A stretch of 62,895 nucleotides of DNA from a virus. Both the position numbers and the translations under genes were made by a program. How positions within the stretch are numbered: position 1 is the stretch's first letter; each line of letters starts with the position of its first letter. This document shows, piece by piece, positions 31,609 through 41,000 of the stretch. Below the pieces are notes generated by a model. It was given only the letters and a program-made list of their open reading frames with translations. It had not been told where the DNA came from and searched no databases. The stretch lies in IMG/VR virus record IMGVR_UViG_3300020430_002311, positions 1 through 62,895 of that record; one strand, written 5' to 3'.

Positions 31609-33003
31609 ATGGCGTTTATATCACCCAGAGTTCGACTTATCGCTTACCGCCCCTTTGATAGAGAGCCAGTGGAGGTGCCTCTGGATCCGATTACAAAGAT
31701 CAGCTCCAGTCGAGGCTTCGGTCCGGGATCAATCAGTCTGACCTTTACTCGTGGCGTGGCCCCGGGAGAAATCCGGAAGGTCATGGATCTCCTGACGGAT
31801 CAGACCGTGGTCCAACTCCAGGTGAAGCGCAAGCCGGGGGATGAATGGAGACAATTAAATCTCTGCCATGTCAGCTCCGCGTCGACAACCATTCATGCGA
31901 AGGGTGAAGAATCCTGGAGTCCGGAACTGGTTACACTGGACGGAAAGCTCCAGAACCAGGTCTATTTCATTTCGTTACCCAACGGAGCAAAGAAGCTCAC
32001 TCCGGAGGAGGCTGCGGGCTTGCCGGAGGGGTCATTCCCCAGGGCTTTAATGCAGTTCGGAGAGTCCTTCAAGGGTGGAGTAAAGTCGCTGAAGCGCCTG
32101 ATTGAAAACTTCTGGGATGAGATTATAGTAACGCTCATGAACCCGGAGCAGTATGGCACACGGACCGTGGTTTTCGGAGGGAAACGGCTTGCAGGTCCGG
32201 TCGGTTCCGACGATGCGCTGTCGACTTTGAAAGTGTTTTCTACTCCCTCCTACACCGAGCAGTTCATCTCATTCTTTAGCTTCCTGAATCAGATATCCAT
32301 TGGGAATAGCCCCAATTTCTACCAGATCATTTCAAGTCTGGCCACCGCCCCGCTGTATGAGTGGTTTTTCGATCCACTCCAGGGAAGCGGGGTGCTCGAC
32401 GAAGAATCAAAATACACGGTCAAGAATTCGCAGGGACTATTTATCTTCCGCAAGACCCCCTTTTTCGATATGTTCGACCAGTCCGGCAAATGGATCGAGC
32501 CGGCGGAAACAATTACGGACATCCACCAGTTGAATTACGGCCACAAAGACTCGGACATATACACCGGTGTGCATGTTGGGCTGACGGCCTTTGATCTCGG
32601 GGCCAATGCAATCGTTTTCAAACCGAAATGGTCCGGGCTCCTGGGGGCTACCCATGGCCATCGTCCACTCCAGATAAAGATGGATGGCATCAAACCGGGC
32701 GATATGGAACCGGATCAAATTACAGACGCACTCTCGAAGATCCAGGACAGGCTATTTGCGATATTCTGCGACAGTGAAGTGCCACGCCGCAATGCCAGCG
32801 TCTCGGCGAACTGTACTTTCGATTTCTTCCGGGTGGGACAATCCTACAAAATAGAAACTCCGAAATCCGCAAAAAAGGATTACGGCTCCTATGGTTATGT
32901 AACCCAGGTCAAGGACACATTCAGCATTCAGGAAGCCGAAGCCTCCAGCAGCGTATCCCTGAAATGGATTGATCGCCTATCCGGAATTCCTTCCGAGCCT
33001 TGA
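31609..33003 (+). CDS. Baseplate hub protein, gpD/XkdQ-like
   Basis: A 464-residue protein with the hub domain order: two beta-barrel parts at the N-terminus (ITKISSSRGFGPGSISLTFT, VVQLQVKRKPGDEWRQLNLC), a long middle with a hydrophobic segment (FISFFSFLNQISIG), and a C-terminal part with FFRVGQSYKIETPKSAKKDY and SYGYVTQVKDTFSIQ, as in gp44/gpD-type hubs. These form the trimeric centre of the baseplate on which the spike and tube sit. It begins 3 bp after the zinc-protein gene. Confidence 0.72.
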   Translation: MAFISPRVRLIAYRPFDREPVEVPLDPITKISSSRGFGPGSISLTFTRGVAPGEIRKVMDLLTDQTVVQLQVKRKPGDEWRQLNLCHVSSASTTIHAKGEESWSPELVTLDGKLQNQVYFISLPNGAKKLTPEEAAGLPEGSFPRALMQFGESFKGGVKSLKRLIENFWDEIIVTLMNPEQYGTRTVVFGGKRLAGPVGSDDALSTLKVFSTPSYTEQFISFFSFLNQISIGNSPNFYQIISSLATAPLYEWFFDPLQGSGVLDEESKYTVKNSQGLFIFRKTPFFDMFDQSGKWIEPAETITDIHQLNYGHKDSDIYTGVHVGLTAFDLGANAIVFKPKWSGLLGATHGHRPLQIKMDGIKPGDMEPDQITDALSKIQDRLFAIFCDSEVPRRNASVSANCTFDFFRVGQSYKIETPKSAKKDYGSYGYVTQVKDTFSIQEAEASSSVSLKWIDRLSGIPSEP

Positions 33004-33009
33004 CCGATT
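33002..33009 (+). promoter_or_regulatory. Late CCGATA-type motif (GACCGATT)
   Basis: It overlaps the stop region of the hub gene and ends 26 bases before the ATG at 33035. A GGAGGG lies 13 bases from that ATG, so this unit may also use a ribosome site. Confidence 0.5.
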
Positions 33010-33034
33010 CCAGAGTTGGAGGGCACTCTAACGG

Positions 33035-33415
33035 ATGCCATACATCGGGCCATATATCCCGGAGGACTACGAGATAGAAGAAATGTTTGCTCAGCTTACC
33101 CTTGCCAGAGGGGAAGTCTCATACAATGCAACAAACGTTGCCGTTGGAGACGCCCTGCCTAATGATTCGGTTATTGTTGCCTTATGTGTCCGCGTAGAAA
33201 CGCCCTGGGACGTGCCCGCCAGCATGACAATCGGCAATAACAGCGATTCAGACCTCTATGCGGACGCGGATTCAATCGACCTGAATCAAGAGGGGCTCTA
33301 CATGATCGATGTTTACGGGATTACCCTTGGCACATCAACAATCAACGCTTACATAAACGCTCCTGGTGCAGTAATCGGTAAGGCTACCGTCTTTGCCGTG
33401 GTACGCGTCGGATAA
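33035..33415 (+). CDS. Beta-rich decoration-like virion protein
   Basis: A 126-residue, Cys-poor, beta-rich protein with no signal peptide. The middle and end (VSYNATNVAVGDALPNDSVI, TPWDVPASMTIGNNSDSDLY, STINAYINAPGAVIGKATV) resemble small capsid-decoration or fibre-head beta sandwiches. It stands alone behind its own late motif between the hub and the prohead protease genes. An external capsid or fibre role is likely but not fixed. Confidence 0.6.
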   Translation: MPYIGPYIPEDYEIEEMFAQLTLARGEVSYNATNVAVGDALPNDSVIVALCVRVETPWDVPASMTIGNNSDSDLYADADSIDLNQEGLYMIDVYGITLGTSTINAYINAPGAVIGKATVFAVVRVG

Positions 33416-33426
33416 TCCGGGATCTT

Positions 33427-33434
33427 GCCCGATA
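33427..33434 (+). promoter_or_regulatory. Late CCGATA motif for the capsid operon
   Basis: Reads GCCCGATA in the context TTGCCCGATAG, ending 26 bases before the protease ATG. The leader AAAAAACCAGCCC...GGC before ATG has no Shine-Dalgarno sequence. Confidence 0.6.
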
Positions 33435-33459
33435 GTAAAAAACCAGCCCAAATGCAGGC

Positions 33460-34326
33460 ATGGAATTTACCCATCCCTGTCATATTATCAAAGCCGAAGA
33501 GAATTCCGGACGGCTAAAAGTTCTGATTCGAGCCTCCACTGAAGGAGAAGACCGGCACGGCGAGCGTGTCCTAAAGAGCGCGTTTGCAGACCCGGATATG
33601 CAACGGTCTTTTTCCAGGGAAGGCTACTACGACTACAACCACATAACAGATATTCTGGACAAACAGATGAAAGGTGTCTCCGGCACCGAACTTGTGGAAC
33701 TGCAGAAGGCCAAAGCAAGGGCGATCATTGGATATCCGGATCCCGACAAGTCGTTGTTTGTCGGGGATGATGGCGTTTATTCCCAGGGGTATCTATTCGC
33801 AGATAATGAATACGTCCAGGAAATCCGCAAGGGTCTTGAATCCGGCTGGTCTGGCTGGGGGGCTTCGATCTCCGGTTTTGCGAGCCCCGCGGACCTGGAA
33901 GGCAACACTTTCAAGAAGATTGGTCTGAAGAAGATCGCAATCGCCCCGCTCCAGGAAGTCATCAATCCGGATACAAGTGTTCAACTGGCCAAGTCGAAGC
34001 TCGTTCAGGTGATAAAGGCCGGTGAGGACTACTACACCGAAGAGCAGACGGGCGCAACCGACACCTTGCCCGATACAGAAATCCGTGACCAGATAATTCA
34101 GGATCTACAGATGCAGGTCGGTCGGCTCACGCGATTGGTCCTTTCGCAACCTTCCATGCAGGAAGCTATCGCTCGTGAAGTGGTGGATGCGATCAAATGC
34201 GGCACCCTGCCCCTGCAACACGATCCCATAGTCAGCTTTTTGACCGATAGCTTTGGCTTTGATACGGATTTAGCCAAGCAAGTCGCCAACGGCGTACTGC
34301 TAACAGGTAACTTCGGAGCGGCATAG
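33460..34326 (+). CDS. Prohead protease, XkdF-like
   Basis: A 288-residue protease for head maturation. Residues 1-170 form the XkdF-type serine protease domain: LIRASTEGEDRHGERVLKSA, YDYNHITDIL with H61 as the probable catalytic His, and GWSGWGASISGF with the probable Ser near 136-138. The stretch KSKLVQVIKAGED at about residues 177-190 and CHIIKAEE at the start resemble repeats found in the scaffold and in the putative injected proteins, so they may be self-cleavage sites. The C-terminal 100 residues are helical, like a scaffold-binding tail. It heads the operon with scaffold and capsid genes. Confidence 0.8.
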   Translation: MEFTHPCHIIKAEENSGRLKVLIRASTEGEDRHGERVLKSAFADPDMQRSFSREGYYDYNHITDILDKQMKGVSGTELVELQKAKARAIIGYPDPDKSLFVGDDGVYSQGYLFADNEYVQEIRKGLESGWSGWGASISGFASPADLEGNTFKKIGLKKIAIAPLQEVINPDTSVQLAKSKLVQVIKAGEDYYTEEQTGATDTLPDTEIRDQIIQDLQMQVGRLTRLVLSQPSMQEAIAREVVDAIKCGTLPLQHDPIVSFLTDSFGFDTDLAKQVANGVLLTGNFGAA

Positions 34327-34362
34327 CTCCTGAGAGTCCAGAGAAGAGGAGACACTGAACTT

Positions 34363-35049
34363 ATGAAATGGGCAGAAGAATTAATTGGAAAGATTCAATC
34401 TTTAAGCGTTCGCAAAGCGGACGATCCGACCTCCGGCGATAAAGGCGGCGGATCCATCGAGGATCTGGCAATGGAGGCCGCGAACAAAATGGAGAACGGC
34501 GAAATTGAACCGGATGCAGATTCCGCTAAGGACTTCCTGGTATCTAACGGTGTCGACGAATCTGAGGCCGGAGATTTTGCCAGAGATATCATAGATGCCT
34601 ATTTCTCCGAGGATGATCCAAAATCCGGAGAAGGCGACGGGTCCGGGGACAAAGGAGACGTCAACAAGTCAAAGGATCCGACCCAGGATGAAGCCAATTC
34701 GGACCAGATCCCCATTCAGAAGTCCATGGAGCGAATCGAAGAGGCCCTGAGTGTTCTCGGTTATGGCCTTACTCATATCCTGGACGAGCTGCAGGCAACC
34801 CGCAAGGAGAATGCTGTCCTGAAAAGCCAGGTGGATGAATACCTCGGCAAGCCAGTTCGCAAGAGTACGGTTGAGCAAGTGGCCCCCGGTGCTGGCCAGG
34901 AGAGCGGCAGATCCACCTCCGAAACAAAGACCCTGATTCTGAAAGGAGTCCAGGCCGGTGAGCTTACCACTGAAGACATGACTGCCTTCGAAGTGGGTCG
35001 AGTGCTCACCGACAAAGCAAAGCATTACATCAATAAGGCAGGAGCCTGA
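34363..35049 (+). CDS. Capsid scaffolding protein
   Basis: A 228-residue acidic protein between the protease and major capsid genes, where scaffolds lie. Low-complexity DDP/GDG-rich stretches in the first half are followed by a helical coiled-coil (SMERIEEALSVLGYGLTHIL, QATRKENAVLKSQVDEYL). The sequence LSVRKADD near residue 19 and YINKAGA at the C-terminus share the hxhxKA pattern of the candidate protease sites. It would guide capsid assembly and be removed during maturation. AGAGGAGA ribosome site upstream. Confidence 0.75.
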   Translation: MKWAEELIGKIQSLSVRKADDPTSGDKGGGSIEDLAMEAANKMENGEIEPDADSAKDFLVSNGVDESEAGDFARDIIDAYFSEDDPKSGEGDGSGDKGDVNKSKDPTQDEANSDQIPIQKSMERIEEALSVLGYGLTHILDELQATRKENAVLKSQVDEYLGKPVRKSTVEQVAPGAGQESGRSTSETKTLILKGVQAGELTTEDMTAFEVGRVLTDKAKHYINKAGA

Positions 35050-35081
35050 TCCCTGAAAGCGCGACAACAGAGAGGATAGAA

Positions 35082-36503
35082 ATGAGAGAACTTAACGAAC
35101 TACTGGAGATTAAGAAGGCCTTTGAGGCCAATCCGGGGATTACTGATGTGGCCGAGCTCTTTGACGGCCCGGCGCTCAGTATGCAATACATCGATGGAAC
35201 CATGTCTTCCATCGTTGCAAGCGATGTTGACTTCGCTTTCCTGAATAAGCTGCCGAAACGATCGGTGGACCAGACCATTGCCGAATACAACAAAATGAAG
35301 AGCCACGGAGACTCTCCGTATCGCACTTCTTTCGTTGGGCAATCAGAGGATCCCCACTTCGCTGACGCATACCTGAAAAGAAAGTTCGATGAAATGGCGT
35401 ACCTTTCTGAAGGGTTCACATATAACCGCGTAATTGCCCGAACCAGGAACACAAACGACCCGGAAATGGTATCGTCCACGTCCGCCATGCGCCGGATGCT
35501 CACTTCCCTGTCCCGGGGCCTCTGGAATGGTGACCGTGACGCTCTATCCGTTGAAATGGACGGAATCGTTAAGAAGGTCTCTTCACTGGGCTCGGACTTC
35601 GTTTACGATTGTCGTGGCCAGCTACCCGGTGCCGACGTAATCCAGCATTTTGCAGCTCAGATCCGAAGTAGATATTTCGGACTGGCCAACGAATTCCACA
35701 TGGCCGTCGGTTCCAAGAACCTGTTTGATCAGGCAGACCTCGGTGATAAGCAGTATATTTTCCTGGATGGCCAGAATGCCGGTGCAGGTCTGTATGCCAG
35801 CCGAGTTGTGGAGGGCCAGAAGGCTTCCTTCGCACTGAACAACAAGATTCAGTATGTACCGGATCTGTGGATCGATGAAAGCAATTTCGGCGTTCCAATG
35901 GACTATGACCGGTCCACCGACTCCGTGGTCGAAAAGGCCGTAGGTGAAGCTCCTCCGGATACCCCTGCTCTGGCGGTCGCTGCTCAGGCTCCGTCCGTAC
36001 CCGGCTCCAAATGGGAGGCTGGAGACGTTGGCACCGTAGCATACCGTGTGGCCGCTGTAGGCCCTAAAGGTGCTTCTCAGGCCACAACCTCACAATCCGC
36101 CACAGTAGCCGCAAATGGAGCCGTGGAACTGACCATCACTCCGGCTGCAGGAGGCAACTTCGCAGAGGCATTCCTGATCTTCCGTGAGACAGCTCCTGGC
36201 AACGGAGATTTCCGCAAGATTGCCCGTGTAAAGCGTGCAACCAGCGGTGACACTACCTTTGTGGACGTAAATGAGACAATCCCCGGAACCAGCGTCGGTG
36301 TCCTGGGCGACTTCAATAGCCGGTCCACTTCCGACGAAACCAGAACCATGGTTCTGAGTGAGCTTATGAGCCCGCTCAAAACCACATTCCCTCCGGGAGT
36401 TGGCGGCCTGCGACTGAACGTTGGCATGGTGGAGTATTTCACAACCATCCAACTCTTCGCCGAAGAGAAGTTCGTCGTATTCAAGAACATGCCAGTTATC
36501 TAA
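35082..36503 (+). CDS. Major capsid protein with an inserted Ig/FN3-like domain
   Basis: A 473-residue capsid subunit. The first 290 residues contain LSMQYIDGTMSSIVASDVDF, FVGQSEDPHFADAYLKRKFD, RMLTSLSRGLWNGDRDALSV and FGLANEFHMAVGSKNLF, and the last 50 residues contain MVLSELMSPLKTTFPPGVGG, as in HK97-fold myophage capsids. Between about residues 300 and 410 lies an Ig/FN3-like insertion (GDVGTVAYRVAAVGPKGASQ, GAVELTITPAAGGNFAEAFL, TSGDTTFVDVNE), a domain that in other capsids protrudes from the surface. A strong terminator follows. The start has a GAGAGGATAG ribosome site. Position and scaffold/protease neighbours make the call firm. Confidence 0.85.
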   Translation: MRELNELLEIKKAFEANPGITDVAELFDGPALSMQYIDGTMSSIVASDVDFAFLNKLPKRSVDQTIAEYNKMKSHGDSPYRTSFVGQSEDPHFADAYLKRKFDEMAYLSEGFTYNRVIARTRNTNDPEMVSSTSAMRRMLTSLSRGLWNGDRDALSVEMDGIVKKVSSLGSDFVYDCRGQLPGADVIQHFAAQIRSRYFGLANEFHMAVGSKNLFDQADLGDKQYIFLDGQNAGAGLYASRVVEGQKASFALNNKIQYVPDLWIDESNFGVPMDYDRSTDSVVEKAVGEAPPDTPALAVAAQAPSVPGSKWEAGDVGTVAYRVAAVGPKGASQATTSQSATVAANGAVELTITPAAGGNFAEAFLIFRETAPGNGDFRKIARVKRATSGDTTFVDVNETIPGTSVGVLGDFNSRSTSDETRTMVLSELMSPLKTTFPPGVGGLRLNVGMVEYFTTIQLFAEEKFVVFKNMPVI

Positions 36504-36540
36504 TCTTCCCGGCATATCACTCCCAACAAGATACCCCCGG

Positions 36541-36567
36541 CCCCGGCAGTTTGCCGGGGCTTTTTTT
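36541..36567 (+). terminator. Rho-independent terminator after the capsid gene
   Basis: Stem CCCCGGC with loop AGTTT and matching GCCGGGG, followed by C and seven Ts. It lies 38 bp after the capsid stop and 5 bp before the next ATG. It would end or attenuate the highly expressed capsid transcript. Confidence 0.9.
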
Positions 36568-36572
36568 GAGCC

Positions 36573-37298
36573 ATGCAACCAATCAACCTACAAAGGCTAC
36601 TGGATCGCGGCGAATTCCCACAGACCGCAAAATACCTGCACAGCCTTACCAGGGCTGCTAAGGCCAAGTATGAAAGCTACATCAGGAACTTCACACCTTC
36701 CTGGTGGGGCCGAATGGCACTGTCGACCGGGCCGGGTGGCGGTGGAGGCCTATTGATTCGCAAGGTACCCGGTGGCCTGGAGATTTACTATGCGAATGCC
36801 GGAAAATACAACTACCTCGAAGTGGTAGAAAAGGGTCGAGGAACCTATGATATGAAACCAGCCCTCCTTAGATCGCCCCGGGCAAGGACGGGGAAGAATG
36901 GTCGCTATATTATTATCCCCATGACCCGAAACAAAGACGGCTCCGAAGTCAATGAGGAGAATAATACGATCCATAGTGTCGTCCGAAGGACCGGCCACTA
37001 TATGGATCGAGAAGGAAAGAAGCGGATCAAATACGGGAAGGTTGAAGACCGCTCTGGCCGGGGCAATGTATATGCATTCGAGCAAGGGCCGGTGAAATCC
37101 GGAGAGATGCAGTACAGCTATGCCAAGTTCCTGACCGTCTCGGAGAATTCCTCCGGGTGGATTCAAAAACCTATCCAGGGGGCGCGCATAGAACCAGAAA
37201 TCCAGAAAGAGGTGGATAAGACAGTCCGGAGGGATCCGCGACTCCAGGAGGCGATCTCCAGGGACGTCGAAAAATTCCTGACCAGGTATTTCCAGTAA
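36573..37298 (+). CDS. Head-tail completion protein, HK97 gp10-like
   Basis: A 241-residue basic protein immediately after the capsid terminator. It has an N-terminal helix (RLLDRGEFPQTAKYLHSLTR), a GGGGG-containing loop, RARTGKNGRYIIIPMTRNKD, and SSGWIQKPIQGARIEPEIQK, the aromatic GW-hxP ending of gp10-like or tail-completion proteins. The C-terminal helix is long. Such proteins close the neck or join the tail. It has no CCGATA copy at 26 bases; expression probably comes from read-through of the terminator or from an unseen promoter. Confidence 0.6.
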   Translation: MQPINLQRLLDRGEFPQTAKYLHSLTRAAKAKYESYIRNFTPSWWGRMALSTGPGGGGGLLIRKVPGGLEIYYANAGKYNYLEVVEKGRGTYDMKPALLRSPRARTGKNGRYIIIPMTRNKDGSEVNEENNTIHSVVRRTGHYMDREGKKRIKYGKVEDRSGRGNVYAFEQGPVKSGEMQYSYAKFLTVSENSSGWIQKPIQGARIEPEIQKEVDKTVRRDPRLQEAISRDVEKFLTRYFQ

Positions 37299-37319
37299 CC
37301 CTCTGTGCGGCACTCAGTT

Positions 37320-37327
37320 CCCCGATA
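37320..37327 (+). promoter_or_regulatory. Late CCGATA motif upstream of the SGNH hydrolase
   Basis: Reads CCCCGATA, ending 27 bases before the ATG at 37354. The leader ends CTCGGGTGC before ATG, without a Shine-Dalgarno sequence. Confidence 0.55.
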
Positions 37328-37353
37328 GCCTTTTCTATGGCCTACTCGGGTGC

Positions 37354-38055
37354 ATGAAAACCCTCCAAAAGACTCTGAATTTCATTTTCCAGTGTCTCTG
37401 GTTTGCCATCAAGGGATTGATTCCCAGAAAGATCGGCGCCGGAGATAAGATCATTCATTATGCCCCCAGACTCGTCGTTCAGTTATTACTGTCCTATCTC
37501 GTAGGCGGTCCACGTCTCTTCCTGTTCGGAGATTCGAACAGTGAGGTAATGTCCCGCTTGAAAGTGATGATCGGTTTTGACGTGGTTGCCATTTCTGGCG
37601 GTATCGGTGGATCGAGGTTGGACCAATGGGTCGATTTCTTTGAAACATGGATCGGGAAACTCGTCCTATGGCTTGTTGGCGATGCTGAAACGGTCTGCAA
37701 TCTTGGCGGCAACAATGCTCTCCATCGAAAGATGAAAACGGTTCCGGAATCTGCCCGTGAACTTCATGCGATTCGCCCGGATGCCTGGATCATCTTGATA
37801 CCGCCTATTCACTTCGATTTCTTTTCCTTTCTGGTTCAACCGAAACAACTCAGAAAGGATATCGAAAAAATCAACAAGGAACTACGCAAAGAGTACAAAC
37901 CTCGAGTTATCGATCCAGAGCCCCTGGTGGACAAAGACGAGAACGGCGAACCGGATCCAGGTTCACTGAAGGATGCGGTACATTATGCAGACCGGCTTGT
38001 CTTTGAGATTCAGACTGTAATCGAGCTTACTGCCCTGGCCGAAGTGGACCGATAA
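37354..38055 (+). CDS. SGNH (GDSL-like) hydrolase
   Basis: A 233-residue enzyme with the SGNH blocks in order: block I FLFGDSNSE with nucleophile Ser61, block II VVAISGGIGGSRLDQW (oxyanion Gly), block III VCNLGGNNAL (GxN), and block V LKDAVHYAD with Asp207 and His210. The fold hydrolyses esters or removes acetyl groups. An amphipathic N-terminal segment (LNFIFQCLWFAIKGLI) could bind membrane or capsid. Encoded between head completion and the giant DarB-like gene, it may be carried in the virion and modify surface sugars or cell-wall acetyl groups; the substrate is unknown. Confidence 0.8.
   Translation: MKTLQKTLNFIFQCLWFAIKGLIPRKIGAGDKIIHYAPRLVVQLLLSYLVGGPRLFLFGDSNSEVMSRLKVMIGFDVVAISGGIGGSRLDQWVDFFETWIGKLVLWLVGDAETVCNLGGNNALHRKMKTVPESARELHAIRPDAWIILIPPIHFDFFSFLVQPKQLRKDIEKINKELRKEYKPRVIDPEPLVDKDENGEPDPGSLKDAVHYADRLVFEIQTVIELTALAEVDR
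38047..38054 (+). promoter_or_regulatory. Late CCGATA motif for the giant DarB-like gene
   Basis: Reads GACCGATA and overlaps the stop codon (CGA TAA) of the hydrolase gene. It ends 26 bases before the ATG at 38080. The leader ends TATCCGGCC before ATG, with no Shine-Dalgarno sequence. Confidence 0.6.
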
Positions 38056-38079
38056 GTCGATTGAACGTAGTATCCGGCC

Positions 38080-41000
38080 ATGCGTCGGAAATTCCTGCAA
38101 GTGTTGAAAGAACGGATGGGGGCTGCCATGGCAGGCCCCCGCTCCAGAGCGCACCTCATTCGCAAGGTCATCACAAACCGGCGGGGCCACAAGCAAACAG
38201 TATACGTCAGGCCAGACAAGGCCGGAAGCCCACCTTCTGCCCCTCAAAAACCATCACAGTCTTCATCCTCTGTCGCGGAGGCTCGAAAGGAGTTTCAAAG
38301 AGCCGATGCCGAATTCAGTGCAGCGCTGGAAGAGGCCTATGGCAAGCAAGCGGGAGACAAGCGGTATTCTCCTGGTCCCCATCCACCTGCAGTAGAGGCT
38401 GCAAAGAAGAAACGGATGGAGGCCCAGAAGAAGTGGCATGCGGCACAAGACCAGACTCGGGCTTCAGGAAAGGATCCTCTATCCGGGGCACCTGTTGAAT
38501 CCGAGCAGTCAGAAGCCTCAAACAAAGAGAAGCCGGAGCCGAGTGATGGGGAGGACAAGACAGCATCCGATTCCCCGGCAACCGCCCTCTCCTTCGTTGG
38601 TCATGATCAGATCCGGGAGCTGTCTCAGTACACAGACAAGCGCAACTACGATAGAAAGACTATCGATGGCATCAAGGCCAGCATCTTGCGGAATGGTTAC
38701 AATCCGGCCTTCCCTCTCCAGGTCGATACAGACAACGGAACCTACAATATCGTTTCGGGGCACCACCGATTCACAGCGGTAAAGGAACTGGTCAGCGAAG
38801 GGAAACTACCGGACAACTTTCAGATTCCCGTCATCGTAAAGCAGTATGGAAGCAAAGGCGACCGACTTATGGCGCAAATGTCGGAGAATGTTCGCCGCAC
38901 TGTCAACCCATTGGACGAGGCCCGGGCCATCGGAGAGTTAACCGAGATGGGCCACAGTGTTTCAGAAATCGCAGAAAAGACCGGAATGAATCCGGGAACT
39001 GTCCGGCGACGCAAAGCATTGACCGGGCTGCACAGTGACCTTCAAAAGCTGTTCGAGAAAAAGGACCGAAGTCTGCCCGTAGGTATCGCGGAAGCGATCG
39101 GAACTCATGGCCTGAATCCAGACGGGTCTAAAAACGCAACCATCCAGAACAAGGCCCACCGATTCTACAATGCCAACCGACATCGTGGATTCGGAGCTGC
39201 TGAAGTGATTAGCTACATGCAGGAGCTCAAGTCGCAGAACTCCGATCAAATGTGGTCCGTAGATGAAACCCGTACGGAAGCCGAGAAGCAAGCCGTCCAG
39301 AGCCTCGGTTCAGAAGAAAAGGCAAAGCGGAACACAGCGCAAATAGACAAATTCCTGGGTAGCGTACAGAATTCGTTTCAGCGCCTTCTCGGGGACTCTA
39401 TTAGCTCTCTAAACGAATCTACTCTCAAAGAACTCTCTAACAGCCTCCTGGCCACGGAAGGCGAGTCCGGGTTTCGCTCAAAAATGGATCAGCTATCGAC
39501 ACTGATGAACGACCTGGAGACAGTCAAGCGTACTCTCGAGCAGAATTTCAATAAGATCAAAGAGGAATCATCGAACCATAGTCTCGCATTCGCCCGATCA
39601 ATGGCAGTGATTGAAGCCAGCCAGGACGCCATTCATGTTCTAAAGTCGGCCCATAGAGAGACACGGGTAATCGAAAAAAGCAGATTTCTGGAAGTCCTCA
39701 AGGCCAAAGGCAAATCGGCGAGGAATCGGGCTCACCTCGTGCGCAAGGTAATAACCAACAAGAAGGGGCACAAACAGACAGTTTACGTGAACCCCAATGA
39801 AACCAACCAGGCTCAGGCGGAACAAATCGGGGAGTTCACTCTGAAACGCAGAGGGAAATTCATCGATGTCCTCGGGAATCTGTTCAAAGAATCCGGCCTG
39901 TACATGGCCTTGAATTCTCTAACCGGCAAGAAGGGGAAGCCTATCGAAGGAGAAAACGATCAGGGTAGCATTGGTGCTACTTACCCTTACTCAGTCGCCA
40001 ACTATAAAAAGATCCGGGAGCAGTTGCTGGGAGTTTCCCGGGGGCCTGCCGACAACCGAGAGCAGGATTTGAGCCCTGCGGATGTCAGGAATATACCGGA
40101 TGAGATAGAGTCGGAAGTCAAGGGAGATAAGGCACGATCCCTCTGGAAGCGAGCGTCCGAGCGATTCCCGAACCTGGATGCCGGAACTTTTGTGGATCAT
40201 CTGGTTGAGTATTTGCTCCACCGTGACAAATACGAAGACCTTTTTTCGCAACAGAGCCTCTTCCAGGAGCCATCGGAAACTCCGGCGAACTCTGCAAAGG
40301 ACTCGGGCTCGAAAGGAACGGTTAGCACTCCGAACCCAGCACCGTTCCGGAAAGACTTGCTTCGCTTCATCCATGAGCAATGGTCCGAATCGATCCAGAG
40401 CGATCCTCGTTCAATAGAGAAGGCTGAAGAAAGGTATAATGCAGCAGAACGAGACCTTGAAGAGTCCGCCCGGGAAGCCTACGGGAATCGTTCCAGCGAC
40501 ATGCTGGAATACGCAAACTCCAGGGTGCATCCTCCAGAAGTTCAGGAAGACCTGGATCAACGCAACGAAGCTCGGGTTTCTCTCCTGGAAACAAGGAAGG
40601 AGTCTCAGATTCGAGAATCCCGCATAAGGGCAAGCGTCGAAACAGGTAAAGCACGGGTCGGCGTTAAGACTCAGCATGCAATCAATGAAGAGGTCCGACA
40701 GATCCTGAAATCTGTGCCATCGGAAAAGATGACCGAGGAGCAGAAGGAACTCCTTCGTCAGTACGAAGGCTGGGGCGGGCAGACCCGAAATGATAAAACG
40801 GATTACTCCGGCAAGGGACTTCTTTATGAGTTCTATACTCCTGAGAAGGTCGTAAACAAGTCCTGGGAGCTATTGGAGAGATATATCCCCAAAGGGAGCA
40901 AGATTCTCGAACCCGCTGCCGGGACCGGACGATTCGCGGAGGGACGATCAGACTACAGTTTCGACATGCTGGAGGTAGACGGCACATCAAGCCAGATTGC

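Noticed and set aside
34066-34074. TTGCCCGATA-like copy inside the prohead protease gene
   Set aside because: It encodes LPD within a conserved frame and has no start codon at the expected distance; treated as chance.
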